Shown: positions 55,199 to 63,975 of the stretch, piece after piece | Position numbering within the stretch: position 1 is the stretch's first letter | Layout: every line of letters starts with the position of its first letter | Made by a program: the position numbers and the translations under genes | NCBI RefSeq assembly: GCF_015207665.1 | Contig: NZ_JADEWL010000001.1 | Coordinates: 94,019-158,018, forward strand | Direction of reading: 5' to 3' | DNA: 64,000 nucleotides | Origin: Plectonema cf. radiosum LEGE 06105 | GTDB lineage: Bacteria; Cyanobacteriota; Cyanobacteriia; Cyanobacteriales; Nostocaceae | Notes under the pieces: model-generated | Database searches by the model: none | What the model was told of the DNA's origin: nothing | Seen by the model: the letters and a program-made list of their open reading frames with translations, nothing else

Positions 55199-55398
55199 TT
55201 AATCACTATAGGGAAATTTCCGTACCTGATATTCGGATGACTCTACCATCTCGTAACTGAATCCTAAATCTTGATCAAAGCTTTCCCGATGAATCCCGGA
55301 TAATTAGCTAGGGCTGCTGTCCAGATTTCAGCGTCTCTTTGAATGTATTGTTCCCGGTATTCGGGCGCTATTTTAAACTTAAGTAACTCAATTTCCAC
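55199..55398 (-). pseudogene. TIGR03792-type small protein, internally deleted and frameshifted
   Basis: From a GTG at 55398 the frame gives VEIELLKFKIAPEYREQYI and then AEIWTAALANYPGFIGK, the start of the cyanobacterial TIGR03792 family (about 100 residues when intact). It then hits a stop (ALIKI). In another frame the family's C-terminal end follows at once: YEMVESSEYQVRKFP. The middle of the protein, roughly 40-45 residues, is missing. The function of the family is unknown; this copy is not functional. Confidence 0.6.
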
Positions 55399-55532
55399 CT
55401 ACGTTCATTCCCCGTACTACTTTGCCACAATAGAATTAGCATTAAGCTAAACTATTTCAATTCCCAGCATAGCTTTATTAGTTGAGCCAGCGAGCGGGAA
55501 ATTAAAGAAAGGAGAATTAGTAGGAAAGCGGT

Positions 55533-55856
55533 ATGGATAATAACAATTGGATGCAACAATTATTAATGCTCGGTATCGGTACAACTTCGGTAATGGCGGA
55601 TAAACTCAAACAAGCAAGTGAACAATTGGTTAAGGATGGTAAACTTGACCCAGAACAGGCAAAAGCCGTCATGGATGATATGGTACAGGAATTGAAGTCT
55701 GAGCAGGGAAACTGGGAAACCAATATGCAGCGACAAATGAAGAATATGCTGCAAGATTTGGGAGTTGCTCGTCAGTCGGAAGTAGACGAATTGCGCGGTA
55801 GAATTGACCGTTTAGAGCGTCAGGTACGCGATTTGGAAAATAAACTGTGGCGCTGA
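55533..55856 (+). CDS. Phasin family protein
   Basis: The 107-residue protein is helical, with a central charged helix and a C-terminal coiled coil rich in Arg/Glu (VDELRGRIDRLERQVRDLENKL). The phasin-like opening is WMQQLLMLGIGTTSVMADKLKQ. Phasins coat polyhydroxybutyrate granules; small proteins of this kind in cyanobacteria are annotated so, although not all are tested. An AGAAAGGAGA ribosome binding site precedes the ATG at 55533. A GAGTTAG repeat follows the stop. Confidence 0.8.
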   Translation: MDNNNWMQQLLMLGIGTTSVMADKLKQASEQLVKDGKLDPEQAKAVMDDMVQELKSEQGNWETNMQRQMKNMLQDLGVARQSEVDELRGRIDRLERQVRDLENKLWR

Positions 55857-55862
55857 AGCAAA

Positions 55863-55907
55863 GTTAGGAGTTAAGAGTTAGGAGTTAAGAGTTAGGAGTT
55901 AGGAATT
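55863..55907. repeat. GAGTTAG/GAGTTAA tandem heptamers
   Basis: Six units follow the phasin gene, of the same family as 52461-52575. Confidence 0.88.
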
Positions 55908-56025
55908 ATAAGTATAAAACTGGTCATCAATAATTGTTCATTAATTACTGTTCTGATTTACACTAAGTTTTGTTCTACTAGTATTCCTATGTTTAGAAGA
56001 TGGAACAATTGGGAGGATACCTAAA

Positions 56026-56553
56026 TTGAAACCAATTTTGAAGCTTGTGGGTCTCGTTCTGCTTTGTGTTGTAGTTTTCGGGTGCGCTCAAGTATCTACT
56101 GAACCACCCGAAAGTGTTGCTACAGAAAACACGACTCAAGCATCACCAGCGTCTACAACAGTAACTGAAAATAACACCCCAAAAGCGAGCGATAATAATA
56201 TGTCTGACGAAAAAGTTGTTACAACACCTTCGGGATTAAAGTATGAAGTTTTAAAGGAGGGGACTGGTGAAACTCCTAAATCTGGACAAACTGTATCTGT
56301 TCACTACACGGGTACTTTGGAAGATGGAACCAAGTTTGATAGTTCAAGAGATCGAGGTCAACCTTTCCAATTTCAAATCGGTGAAGGACAAGTAATCAAG
56401 GGTTGGGATGAAGGACTCAGTACGATGAAAGTTGGCGATCGCCGTAAGTTAATTATTCCCCCTGAATTAGGTTATGGTTCTCGCGGTGCTGGTGGTGTCA
56501 TTCCCCCTAACGCAACTCTCATTTTTGATGTGGAATTATTAGGAGTTAGTTGA
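56026..56553 (+). CDS. FKBP-type peptidyl-prolyl isomerase, lipoprotein
   Basis: The 175-residue protein has a lipoprotein signal (hydrophobic stretch and VVFGC lipobox with Cys 20), a Thr/Ser-rich linker and one complete FKBP domain. Visible parts are [45 protein letters not shown] and [16 protein letters not shown]. It speeds cis-trans isomerisation of prolyl bonds in exported proteins, probably anchored to a membrane facing the periplasm or thylakoid lumen. The TTG start at 56026 is supported by GGGAGGA eight bases upstream. The stop lies at the edge of a 200-bp heptamer array. Confidence 0.93.
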   Translation: MKPILKLVGLVLLCVVVFGCAQVSTEPPESVATENTTQASPASTTVTENNTPKASDNNMSDEKVVTTPSGLKYEVLKEGTGETPKSGQTVSVHYTGTLEDGTKFDSSRDRGQPFQFQIGEGQVIKGWDEGLSTMKVGDRRKLIIPPELGYGSRGAGGVIPPNATLIFDVELLGVS

Positions 56554-56755
56554 GAATAGGTAATGGGTAATGGGTAATGGGTAATGGGTAATGGGTAATT
56601 ACTCCTAACTCCTAACTCCTAACTCCTAACTCCCAACTCCCAACTCCCAACTCCCAACTCCCAACTCCCAACTCCTAACTCCCAACTCCCAACTCCCAAC
56701 TCCTAACTCCTCACTCCCAACTCCTCACTCCTAACTCCTAACTCCTAACTCCTAA
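56554..56755. repeat. Long composite heptamer array between convergent genes
   Basis: Six or seven GGGTAAT units are followed by more than twenty ACTCCTA/ACTCCCA units. The array fills the whole space between the stop codons of the FKBP gene and dnaB. It is the longest such array in the window. Confidence 0.95.
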
Positions 56756-59359
56756 CTAATAATGACTCGGTTTTGCTAAGTTTTTAAATTTGGTAAATTG
56801 GGGGTCAAATAGTAATTTAACGGTTCCTGTGGGACCGTTTCGATGTTTGGCAATTATCACTTCGGCGATTCCTCGATCGGGGGTGTCGCTGTTGTAATAT
56901 TCGTCGCGATACAGCATTACTACTAAGTCGGCATCTTGTTCGATACTGCCGCTTTCTCTCAAGTCTGAGAGCATGGGACGCTTGTTTGTCCGAGCTTCTA
57001 CTCCTCTACTCAACTGAGATAAAGCGATTACGGGAGCGCCTAATTCTCTCGCTAACCCTTTGATACTCCTGGTAATTTTTGATAGTTCTTGGACGCGATT
57101 ATCACCACCACCTTCCATTAGTTGCAGGTAATCGATGATTACTAAACCTATATCTGTACCGGCTTCTGCTTGCAAGCGTCGCGCTTGACTACGCATTTCT
57201 GTGACGGTAATATTTGGCGTATCGTCGATGAAAATCGGCATTTCTGAAAGTACGCTAATTGCCCGACTTAAAGGCTCCCATTGGGTTTGACTGATACGTC
57301 CGGTTCTTAAATAGGTACTTTCAATTTCTGCTTCGCTCGATAATAATCGCTGTACCAATTGCTCTTTTGACATTTCTAAACTGAAAACGGCAACTGGTAG
57401 TTTATATAATGATGCGACATTATGAGCAAGATTGAGACAAAATGCTGTGTTATGAACGCAAATATCATTAGCAACAAAATTATGAGTTTCTGGGATTGTT
57501 AAATCATAAACTTGTTTATCTCCCATGGGTTCAATAGAAACAATTTCATCCCAATAAATATCGCTGGTTGCTAAATATTGCAGCCGCAAATTTTCTAAAG
57601 CTGTTGCTAATGAAAACAGTCTTTCTCGTGATAAAGCACGTTTGCCAACGTGAATATTTGAATATCCTTGAATCCCAGCACGTTTAGCTAAACCTGTCCA
57701 AGTTTCTTCTTCTTTCGCTACTGCTAACTGTTTCCAAATCTCTACAGGTATCAAGTCACGATTTGTTTGATATCTTTTTTCAACTAATGCTGCTTTGATA
57801 TTGGATAATACTTCTTGCTTGCCAAAAATACCAATTTCTGATACAAAGTTTTTGATGGCACGAGCATTAGTAATATCCAGTTGCCAAGCTTCACGTTTGG
57901 TATCTTTATACTTAATTAATCGGGTTTTTAATGCTGCAATAATCCCAAATCGTAGCAATAAATGCTGTATTTGTCGCGCTAGTTTTTCGTTGACGCTGTA
58001 ATAACCTAGCTGTACTTGACCGCTTTTTAATACACTAGCCCATCCATCAATAGCAAATAAACGATTCAAAAATAAAGCAATTTGCTGACGTTCTAATTTA
58101 AAGATTACGCCAGGAAGTGTTTTTTCGTCTGCTTTTTTACCCCATAATTCTAAATTTTCTAGCCAAGATATCAGCGGATTTTCTTCCTCTAAAGTCTCAA
58201 CATGAAGCATTGGGGAACGCTTGGAGCGTTTCTTTTCACTAACTCTTAGTTGAGGAGCAAACTCTGTAACAGAAGAAGTAAAATCTTGCTGAATTAAAGG
58301 ATTAATGTTACTAAATTTTGGTGCTGTATCTGTTAAACAACCATCCCCGATTAAATAGGCTAATAATTTAACTTCACACTCGCGAATTTTTTGCTTACCA
58401 AATACATTGATTTTACGGGGTACGGCAATTTTATCACCTACATTCAACTCGGAAAGTCGCTTCCATCCATTAATAGTTAAAAAAGGATGGGTAATAGTTG
58501 TCTCAATATACCTTCCCAAACGAGTTTTAACACCAAATACCGGCTTAATCCCATCATCAATGAATGCTTCGGGTTGAGTAAAACGGAATTTCCAATTATC
58601 TTGGAGTGTTAACAATTCTCCCTGACGACGATGATATATCTCTCGAATTGTGGAAATACTGCCGTCACTTAACAATAATTCGGCATCTGCTTGCAAACAT
58701 TTTCCCATTGACGGACGACCGGCAATGATAATTAAGTCTGAGCGTCCAAAACCGCTAGTCATCGCATCCAAATCGTAAAAACCGCAGGGAATACCGGGTA
58801 AAGCAACTCCTTCATGACGTTCTTCAATATCCTGGAAAGTATTAATTAAGGTGTTGGAAACGTGGGTTAAACCACTTGTAGTCCGAGCTTGAGCGATACC
58901 AAATACCTTTTGTTCTGCTTTGTCGATTATGGTGCGGAACTCGGTTTCGGTTTCGTAACCCAATGTAACTATTTCGTTACCGGCTTTAATTAACTGTCGC
59001 CGTCGATACTTTTCCACTACCAATGCAGCTAAAGCGTCAATATTAACCGCTGAAACAGTTCTATCTATCAGGGAAGCGAGTTTATTTCTGCCACCCACTT
59101 TTTCTAGTAAATCGCGATCGCTAAGCCAACTGATAACCGCAAGCAAGTCGGTGGGTTTATTCTGAGATTGAAGCCTCAACATCCCCGTATAGATATCTTT
59201 GTGAGCGCTGATGTAAAACGCTTCTGGTTTCAAGCTATCGCTAATTCTACTAATCGCTTCGGGATCTAATAAAATCCCCCCTAAAATAGCTTCTTCTGCT
59301 TCGATGTTTTGTGGTGGGAGACGGTCTAAATTACCTTGAAAATTTAATTCTTCAGACAT
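56756..59359 (-). CDS. dnaB: Replicative DNA helicase DnaB, interrupted by an intein
   Basis: The 867-residue precursor consists of DnaB split by a 417-residue intein. The N-terminal helicase part (1-220) includes PPQNIEAEEAILGGILLDPE and ends in the Walker A sequence GRPSMGK. After the intein the helicase resumes with TAFCLNLAHN. The later motifs include LVIIDYLQLM (Walker B), LARELGAPVIALSQLSR and DLRESGSIEQDADLVVMLYR. Without the intein the protein is 450 residues, the normal size. DnaB unwinds DNA at the replication fork. The start is taken at 59359 (MSEELNFQG). The open frame upstream comes from a palindromic repeat at 59435-59467 and is unlikely to be translated. Confidence 0.96.
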   Translation of the reverse strand: MSEELNFQGNLDRLPPQNIEAEEAILGGILLDPEAISRISDSLKPEAFYISAHKDIYTGMLRLQSQNKPTDLLAVISWLSDRDLLEKVGGRNKLASLIDRTVSAVNIDALAALVVEKYRRRQLIKAGNEIVTLGYETETEFRTIIDKAEQKVFGIAQARTTSGLTHVSNTLINTFQDIEERHEGVALPGIPCGFYDLDAMTSGFGRSDLIIIAGRPSMGKCLQADAELLLSDGSISTIREIYHRRQGELLTLQDNWKFRFTQPEAFIDDGIKPVFGVKTRLGRYIETTITHPFLTINGWKRLSELNVGDKIAVPRKINVFGKQKIRECEVKLLAYLIGDGCLTDTAPKFSNINPLIQQDFTSSVTEFAPQLRVSEKKRSKRSPMLHVETLEEENPLISWLENLELWGKKADEKTLPGVIFKLERQQIALFLNRLFAIDGWASVLKSGQVQLGYYSVNEKLARQIQHLLLRFGIIAALKTRLIKYKDTKREAWQLDITNARAIKNFVSEIGIFGKQEVLSNIKAALVEKRYQTNRDLIPVEIWKQLAVAKEEETWTGLAKRAGIQGYSNIHVGKRALSRERLFSLATALENLRLQYLATSDIYWDEIVSIEPMGDKQVYDLTIPETHNFVANDICVHNTAFCLNLAHNVASLYKLPVAVFSLEMSKEQLVQRLLSSEAEIESTYLRTGRISQTQWEPLSRAISVLSEMPIFIDDTPNITVTEMRSQARRLQAEAGTDIGLVIIDYLQLMEGGGDNRVQELSKITRSIKGLARELGAPVIALSQLSRGVEARTNKRPMLSDLRESGSIEQDADLVVMLYRDEYYNSDTPDRGIAEVIIAKHRNGPTGTVKLLFDPQFTKFKNLAKPSHY
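57449..58699 (-). mobile_element. DnaB intein with LAGLIDADG homing endonuclease
   Basis: The insertion starts with Cys (CLQADAELLLSDGS, block A) directly after the Walker A GRPSMGK and ends with NFVANDICVHN before Thr (+1). This is the common DnaB-a insertion point, where splicing restores GK-T. Block B is visible as THPFLTINGWKRL. Two LAGLIDADG-type motifs are present, LLAYLIGDGCL and FLNRLFAIDGW, so the endonuclease domain appears intact. Splicing uses Cys1, the penultimate His, the terminal Asn and Thr+1. It is 417 residues long. Confidence 0.93.
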
Positions 59360-59434
59360 AACTCGAATGATAATTTTTCTAATATAAAACCAATGAACTA
59401 TTACTCTGATAGTGCAAATAGTCCTCAAACAACG

Positions 59435-59467
59435 TGTAGAGACATCGCGGTGCAACGTCTCTACACA
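59435..59467. repeat. Palindromic repeat (GTAGAGAC family) upstream of dnaB
   Basis: The arms GTGTAGAGAC and GTCTCTACAC are exact complements around a 13-base loop. It lies about 75 bp before the dnaB start and is related to 9373 and 12900. Confidence 0.88.
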
Positions 59468-59519
59468 TAATGAATAAGTTTCAAATAATTAAAGCACAGA
59501 TTTTTGAGATAAATAATAA

Positions 59520-59544
59520 AGTATCTAATGTATTATTAGATACT
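59520..59544. terminator. Hairpin after rplI
   Basis: Perfect 10-bp arms AGTATCTAAT and ATTAGATACT enclose a five-base loop. It is about 40 bp downstream of the rplI stop, and T-rich sequence follows on both strands. Confidence 0.7.
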
Positions 59545-59584
59545 CGTTTTTATCTTTGCTAAAATAATCTTTAGTAATTAAAGA

Positions 59585-60046
59585 TTACTCGTTGGCTACA
59601 ACTTCAATTTTGACTTTTGCTGTGACATCGGAATGTAGTTTAATTTCCGCTTGATAAGTACCTAAACTACCAATATCGGGGATGGTAATACCGCGTCTAT
59701 CTATTTCCATTTCAGTAGCACCTTGAATTATATCAACCACATCTTGGCTGGTAACGGTACCGAAAATAGCTTGGTTTTCACCAGCTTGCTTAGCAATTTT
59801 GAAGCTACCGACATTTTCCAAAGCTGTTTTTTGTTCAATAGCTTTTTGCTTCAATTCCTCTTGACGCTGACGTTCTAATTCTTTACGACGTTCAACCTGC
59901 TTGAGAACACCCGGAGTTACGAAAGTTGCCAAATTTTTAGGAAGCAAATAATTACGAGCATAACCAGGAGCTACGTCTATCAAGTCCCCTAATTTTCCTA
60001 ATTTGTTAACATCTTGATTTAAAACTAATTGTATGCGTTTAGCCAT
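59585..60046 (-). CDS. rplI: 50S ribosomal protein L9
   Basis: The 153-residue ribosomal protein has the L9 N-terminal domain: [20 protein letters not shown] then [17 protein letters not shown]. The long connecting helix ([20 protein letters not shown]) and the C-terminal domain ([14 protein letters not shown]) follow. It binds 23S rRNA. It lies upstream of dnaB in the same direction, the usual rplI-dnaB pairing in bacteria, but with a hairpin between them. Confidence 0.97.
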   Translation of the reverse strand: MAKRIQLVLNQDVNKLGKLGDLIDVAPGYARNYLLPKNLATFVTPGVLKQVERRKELERQRQEELKQKAIEQKTALENVGSFKIAKQAGENQAIFGTVTSQDVVDIIQGATEMEIDRRGITIPDIGSLGTYQAEIKLHSDVTAKVKIEVVANE

Positions 60047-60184
60047 CGTGGTTCTTCCCTATTTACTGTAATATCAAGCTGGATGGGTTTTGGTGCTTAC
60101 AGACCCAATCGTGTTTACCTAAAGCCTAAAGATTCTAGCGAAATGGGAGGGACATTGGCAACTGTTAATTTTGGTTAAGGGAGT

Positions 60185-60547
60185 TCAACTATCTTCATAA
60201 GCCATACCATTAGCATCAGCATAACGATGCATAAAGCGCATAAATCTATCCCAATGGTCATCTTGTTCAATTTCAAATTGACAGTTTACCCGTTTTAATT
60301 CATCTCCTTCATCACCACCAAAGATAAATTTAGTAGAAGAAGGAGTTACATTAATTTCACCTTCTTCATCGGTTAAAAGCATTGTATTTAGGGCTTTTTT
60401 AGTAAAGCTATTGAACTTTTCCAATGCTTGCATTTGGTCGAATGTCATTAAAACGATGCGTTTACCAGTATTAGGATTACGACGTAAGCTGACGTTTCCT
60501 AATTTTTCGTTAACACCAGCAAAAAATTGAATTGAAGGGGTAGACAT
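60185..60547 (-). CDS. Photosystem II assembly protein of the Psb28 family
   Basis: The 120-residue protein fits the Psb28 family: SIQFFAGVNEKLGNVSLRRN at the start and the strongly conserved end WDRFMRFMHRYADANGMAYED. Psb28 proteins bind assembly intermediates of photosystem II at the cytoplasmic face. The acidic middle region and the initial sequence are more like the second paralogue (Psb28-2) than the classical Psb28, but that choice is a judgement from memory. It is transcribed singly on the minus strand. Confidence 0.85.
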   Translation of the reverse strand: MSTPSIQFFAGVNEKLGNVSLRRNPNTGKRIVLMTFDQMQALEKFNSFTKKALNTMLLTDEEGEINVTPSSTKFIFGGDEGDELKRVNCQFEIEQDDHWDRFMRFMHRYADANGMAYEDS

Positions 60548-60653
60548 GATAATTTATTTTTTGATTTATTTTTTGATTTATTTTTTCTAAGTTGTGATTT
60601 ATCCCGTTAGGTGTGGGAAAAAACTATTTTAGTATTATAAAACTTGATTGAAA

Positions 60654-62336
60654 TTATTCACAATGATAAAGTTTGTAACTATATTCACCGATACGTGAGC
60701 GATATTTTTGGTCGGGAAAACATTGTGTTGATTTTAAATTAACAGAAGAACGGAAATCAATCAGCCACAAGTCTAAAGGGCGCGGCATTTGATTAATATT
60801 TTGTTGCAATACTTGCACTGCATTGGTATAAGTTTCTGCGTTTGCATCTCTACCAGCGAGAAAAAACTGCCAGTTATTTTGAGAATCGCTAGCATAAAAA
60901 CGCTTGAATTCCCAAGCTAAACTCATCATTCTTCCAGTTTGTCCGTGATGCTTATGAGTTGTGGTAATTAATACAGGAACTTGAGATGTTTTTTGAATTA
61001 GGGAGGCAAGCAAATCGGGGCGCATATTTTGTAAATAGCCCAAATTAAACATTGCTGTTATGCCACCAATCAATGCCATTAACCAAATAATTATCAGTGT
61101 TAATTTAGTATTTTTTTTCAATCCCTGCCAACAAACTGTTAATAAAGCCGATACAAGTAAAATTATCGCTGGAGCAAAAACAAATATAAAGCGTGCTGCT
61201 AAAGTTAAATCGATATTTAAAATATAAGTACAAAACAAAAATAAAGCAATTGCAGCAATTGTATATCTAGTTAAAATTTGGATTGGTAAACCGTTATTTG
61301 AACGAGAAAAAACTTTCAACCCGTAAACTAAATAAGCTGTTATCCAAACTAAAAAAATTAGTGTCGCGACACCAGAAATAACTATAACCCAATTGGGTAA
61401 AATTGATGGCGCTGAAGGTAATAAAGAAAATATACTCATCACCCATAACAATAGTCGTCCTAATGGTGCAAAAAAATTATCGCCACTATTATTAACTACC
61501 CATTCAGTAGGTTCGCTTCCGTAAACACTTTGTACTATCGGCAACCAAATTAAACAACCGGCAAAGCTGGCGATCGCAACTAGCAAAATCCGCCATAAAT
61601 AAGGCTGCACTGGGGTTAATTTATTTTGTTTATTTTTACGTATTTCATGCCAAATATATCCAAATAATACTAATCCTTCAGCCAATAAAGTTAGAGCAAA
61701 AAAGTAATGAGTAGCAACACCGACAATATTTATAATCGTCCAAAAGAAACCTACCCATAAAGGTAGAGATTGCTGACGATGTATATTTTCAATTGCTTTT
61801 ATAAAGCAAGATAAAGAAGCAATTACTAATAGCATTATTAAAGTATAATGACGTGCTTCTCTTGCCAAAAAAATACTATAAGGTGAAACTGCTATAATCG
61901 CGGCAGCAATATGAGCTAGCAACTTAGAACGAAAAGCTAAATAACCAAAGCCAAACATAGCCGGAATCGATAGAACACCGAAAAAGGCACTTAGCGATCG
62001 CGCTACCCAAACTGAAGCGATTTCGCTGGAATTTGCAAACAGTTTCATCCATAAATGGGTCAAAATAAAGTAAAAAGGTGGATGAGTACTTTCATTAAAT
62101 AAGCGTTCGATAACATCACCAATTCCCGCTTCAGGTGTTGGTATCAATGGCTGTAATAATATATCGGAACTAATTACTTGGTTTAAAGGAACCGTTTTAA
62201 AACTGTTACCCAAACTAAAAACTATTGTGGCACATTCATCAGTCCAAGGAGGCAAAGATGCTAAACCTGAAAAACGCAAACCATAACCAATAACTAACCA
62301 GATTAGCAATAGCAATAGATGAATGTGTTTTTTCAT
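60654..62336 (-). CDS. Glycosyltransferase family 39-type membrane protein
   Basis: The 560-residue protein has an ArnT/PMT-like layout. A first membrane helix (about 5-22) is followed by a loop containing PPWTDECATIVFS, with the acidic pair expected near the catalytic centre. HPPFYFILTHLWMKLF near 86 and about ten further hydrophobic helices follow, then a soluble C-terminal domain (about 440-560). It should transfer a sugar from a lipid-phosphate carrier to an acceptor on the outer side of the membrane. The acceptor and sugar are unknown. There is no linked polysaccharide cluster. Confidence 0.85.
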   Translation of the reverse strand: MKKHIHLLLLLIWLVIGYGLRFSGLASLPPWTDECATIVFSLGNSFKTVPLNQVISSDILLQPLIPTPEAGIGDVIERLFNESTHPPFYFILTHLWMKLFANSSEIASVWVARSLSAFFGVLSIPAMFGFGYLAFRSKLLAHIAAAIIAVSPYSIFLAREARHYTLIMLLVIASLSCFIKAIENIHRQQSLPLWVGFFWTIINIVGVATHYFFALTLLAEGLVLFGYIWHEIRKNKQNKLTPVQPYLWRILLVAIASFAGCLIWLPIVQSVYGSEPTEWVVNNSGDNFFAPLGRLLLWVMSIFSLLPSAPSILPNWVIVISGVATLIFLVWITAYLVYGLKVFSRSNNGLPIQILTRYTIAAIALFLFCTYILNIDLTLAARFIFVFAPAIILLVSALLTVCWQGLKKNTKLTLIIIWLMALIGGITAMFNLGYLQNMRPDLLASLIQKTSQVPVLITTTHKHHGQTGRMMSLAWEFKRFYASDSQNNWQFFLAGRDANAETYTNAVQVLQQNINQMPRPLDLWLIDFRSSVNLKSTQCFPDQKYRSRIGEYSYKLYHCE

Positions 62337-62600
62337 AAAAGTGATTTAATATTATCCAGTTTAAACCACCGGATACTTTTAATACTTTATCTGGCGACTA
62401 GAAGTCGCACGGCAGTCGCTCATGGGGGAGACCCCCCCTTCTGCGCGCTGCCTTGGCTACACAGTCAAAACCCACCTCCGTGGGTTCTAAATTAATAGTC
62501 CACCTTACGGTGGACTTTGTTTCTGTAGTAGAGCCAGTGCGTTGCGGAGGCTCCCTCCGTTGTAGCAACTGGCGTGCGGTTTAAACCGCCGGATACTGAT
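62337..62600. repeat. Dispersed repeat-rich spacer
   Basis: The spacer holds TTTAAACCACCGGATACTTT at 62363 and its relative facing it near 62580 (GTTTAAACCGCCGGATACT). In between is GCTCATGGGGGAGACCCCCC, which shares its core with the repeats at 21131 and 55062. No gene is visible. Confidence 0.6.
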
Positions 62601-63440
62601 TCAACTGTGAAACGCAACGCTAATTAAAGGAAGAAAAGTCCATACAAGCCACTTCAAAGATATAAAATGAAGCTTCACAGTTGGTTGTGGTTGAGACAAA
62701 AGGGCTTCGACTCTTTCTTCTAAACGGTTTGCACCAACCGAACCTAATGCTGCACAAAGAACTTCTGAAGCTACATGAGGACTACTGACAACCATTAACA
62801 GGGATTCTGCTAATAATAAAGGGTCAACATATGAAGCTGCGTAAGCATCGGCTCGCAATTCCCGTAGAGTCAATAATTCTTGCCACAAAGCATCTGTATT
62901 GGGCAGCAAAGCGGTACATTCTCGCATCCAACCCAACCAGAAAAACCAGAACGTATCGCGATAATAATAATGTCCTTGTTCGTGGGCTAAAACTGTTTCT
63001 AAATGATTGTCCTTCATAGTTTGCAATAATCCAGAACTCAGGACTAATTCCGGGTTTAAAAAGCCAATTTGACCAGCAAATAATGCCCCTGTATTTAATA
63101 AGCGAACTTGTTTACCTGCTACATTAACTTGGGGACAGTCGCGCACAGATTTGATCGATAACCAACCTTGCCATGCTTGTTTTATGCACATAACAGCAAA
63201 AAAAACAAGAGTAACTAAGGCAATTACATAGCCATAGCAACCCGTTTGCAACCCGCCCATTGTACCTTGAGGTCCCATGAACAACAAAGCGAAAGTTGTC
63301 ATGAAAATTAATAAGGGAGGAAATAGAAAGAAAAAGAGTGTTTTTTGCCAACGTTCACTCCATTTATCCAGATTTTGAGTCCATCGACATCTGATAGTGT
63401 AAGCAACTATTAAAACTATAAGAATTATCAATAAATGCAT
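62601..63440 (-). CDS. M56 family (BlaR1/MecR1-like) metallopeptidase, membrane-bound
   Basis: The 279-residue protein has membrane helices at about 1-16, 32-56 and 67-90, and the zinc-peptidase motif HEQGHYYYRD near 153-162 after LETVLA. A final hydrophobic segment ends the protein. It lacks the extracellular penicillin-sensing domain of BlaR1. Such proteins are thought to cleave or inactivate the BlaI-type repressor encoded next to them. That gene lies three bases upstream in the same orientation, so the two form an operon. The signal is unknown. Confidence 0.88.
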   Translation of the reverse strand: MHLLIILIVLIVAYTIRCRWTQNLDKWSERWQKTLFFFLFPPLLIFMTTFALLFMGPQGTMGGLQTGCYGYVIALVTLVFFAVMCIKQAWQGWLSIKSVRDCPQVNVAGKQVRLLNTGALFAGQIGFLNPELVLSSGLLQTMKDNHLETVLAHEQGHYYYRDTFWFFWLGWMRECTALLPNTDALWQELLTLRELRADAYAASYVDPLLLAESLLMVVSSPHVASEVLCAALGSVGANRLEERVEALLSQPQPTVKLHFISLKWLVWTFLPLISVAFHS

Positions 63441-63443
63441 TAT

Positions 63444-63863
63444 TTATTCTTTCTCCCTCGCTTGTCGTGCAGCTTCAATTCGTTTTGCTATTGCTTGTAT
63501 TTTCGCAGAATCAGCTTCATTTAAACTATCTGCAAAAGCAGCGATTACATCAGGATTACCCACTTTGAGAAATTGCTGTAACTGTTCGTGAGCTTGAATA
63601 ACTTCTGCTTGTTGCTTTGTTAATAATGGTTGCCAATAGAATGCTTTTCCTTGTTTATTACATTCGAGCCAACCTTTTTGAGTCAAGCGTCGCAATACAG
63701 TAGTAACTGAAGTATAAGCTAATTCGCGGTTAGGGTCAGCCAAAATGCGGTCGTGTACATTTTTTACTGTTACCTTGTGCAATTGCCAAACAATATTTAA
63801 AATTTCCGTTTCCAACGGACCTAGAGAAAGTTGTTTGGGACGGTAATCTGGTAAAGGTGCCAT
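63444..63863 (-). CDS. BlaI/MecI/CopY family transcriptional repressor
   Basis: The 139-residue protein has a winged-helix domain with LGPLETEILNIVWQL (13-27), VTVKNVHDRI and YTSVTTVLRRLTQKGWLECN. A C-terminal dimerisation helix follows. It should repress its own operon and perhaps other genes, with release by the M56 peptidase encoded downstream (three-base gap). In cyanobacteria such pairs are not necessarily tied to beta-lactams. Upstream lie only heptamer repeats, so the promoter must be close to or within them. Confidence 0.92.
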   Translation of the reverse strand: MAPLPDYRPKQLSLGPLETEILNIVWQLHKVTVKNVHDRILADPNRELAYTSVTTVLRRLTQKGWLECNKQGKAFYWQPLLTKQQAEVIQAHEQLQQFLKVGNPDVIAAFADSLNEADSAKIQAIAKRIEAARQAREKE

Positions 63864-63865
63864 GT

Positions 63866-63975
63866 TGATTTTGGATTTTAGATTTTGGATTTAGACTACA
63901 AGCTATAAGGTCAAAGGTCAAAGGTTGAAGGTCAAAGGTTATAACTCATAACTCATAACTCATAACTCATAACTC
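63866..63975. repeat. Three adjacent heptamer arrays at the window end
   Basis: TTTAGAT/TTTGGAT units (63866-63892), AAGGTCA units (63909-63940) and ACTCATA units (63943-63975) follow each other upstream of the BlaI-type gene. Confidence 0.9.

Noticed and set aside
59360..59455. 32-codon N-terminal extension of dnaB
   Set aside because: The extension is encoded partly by a palindromic repeat, and the conserved DnaB start begins at the ATG at 59359.
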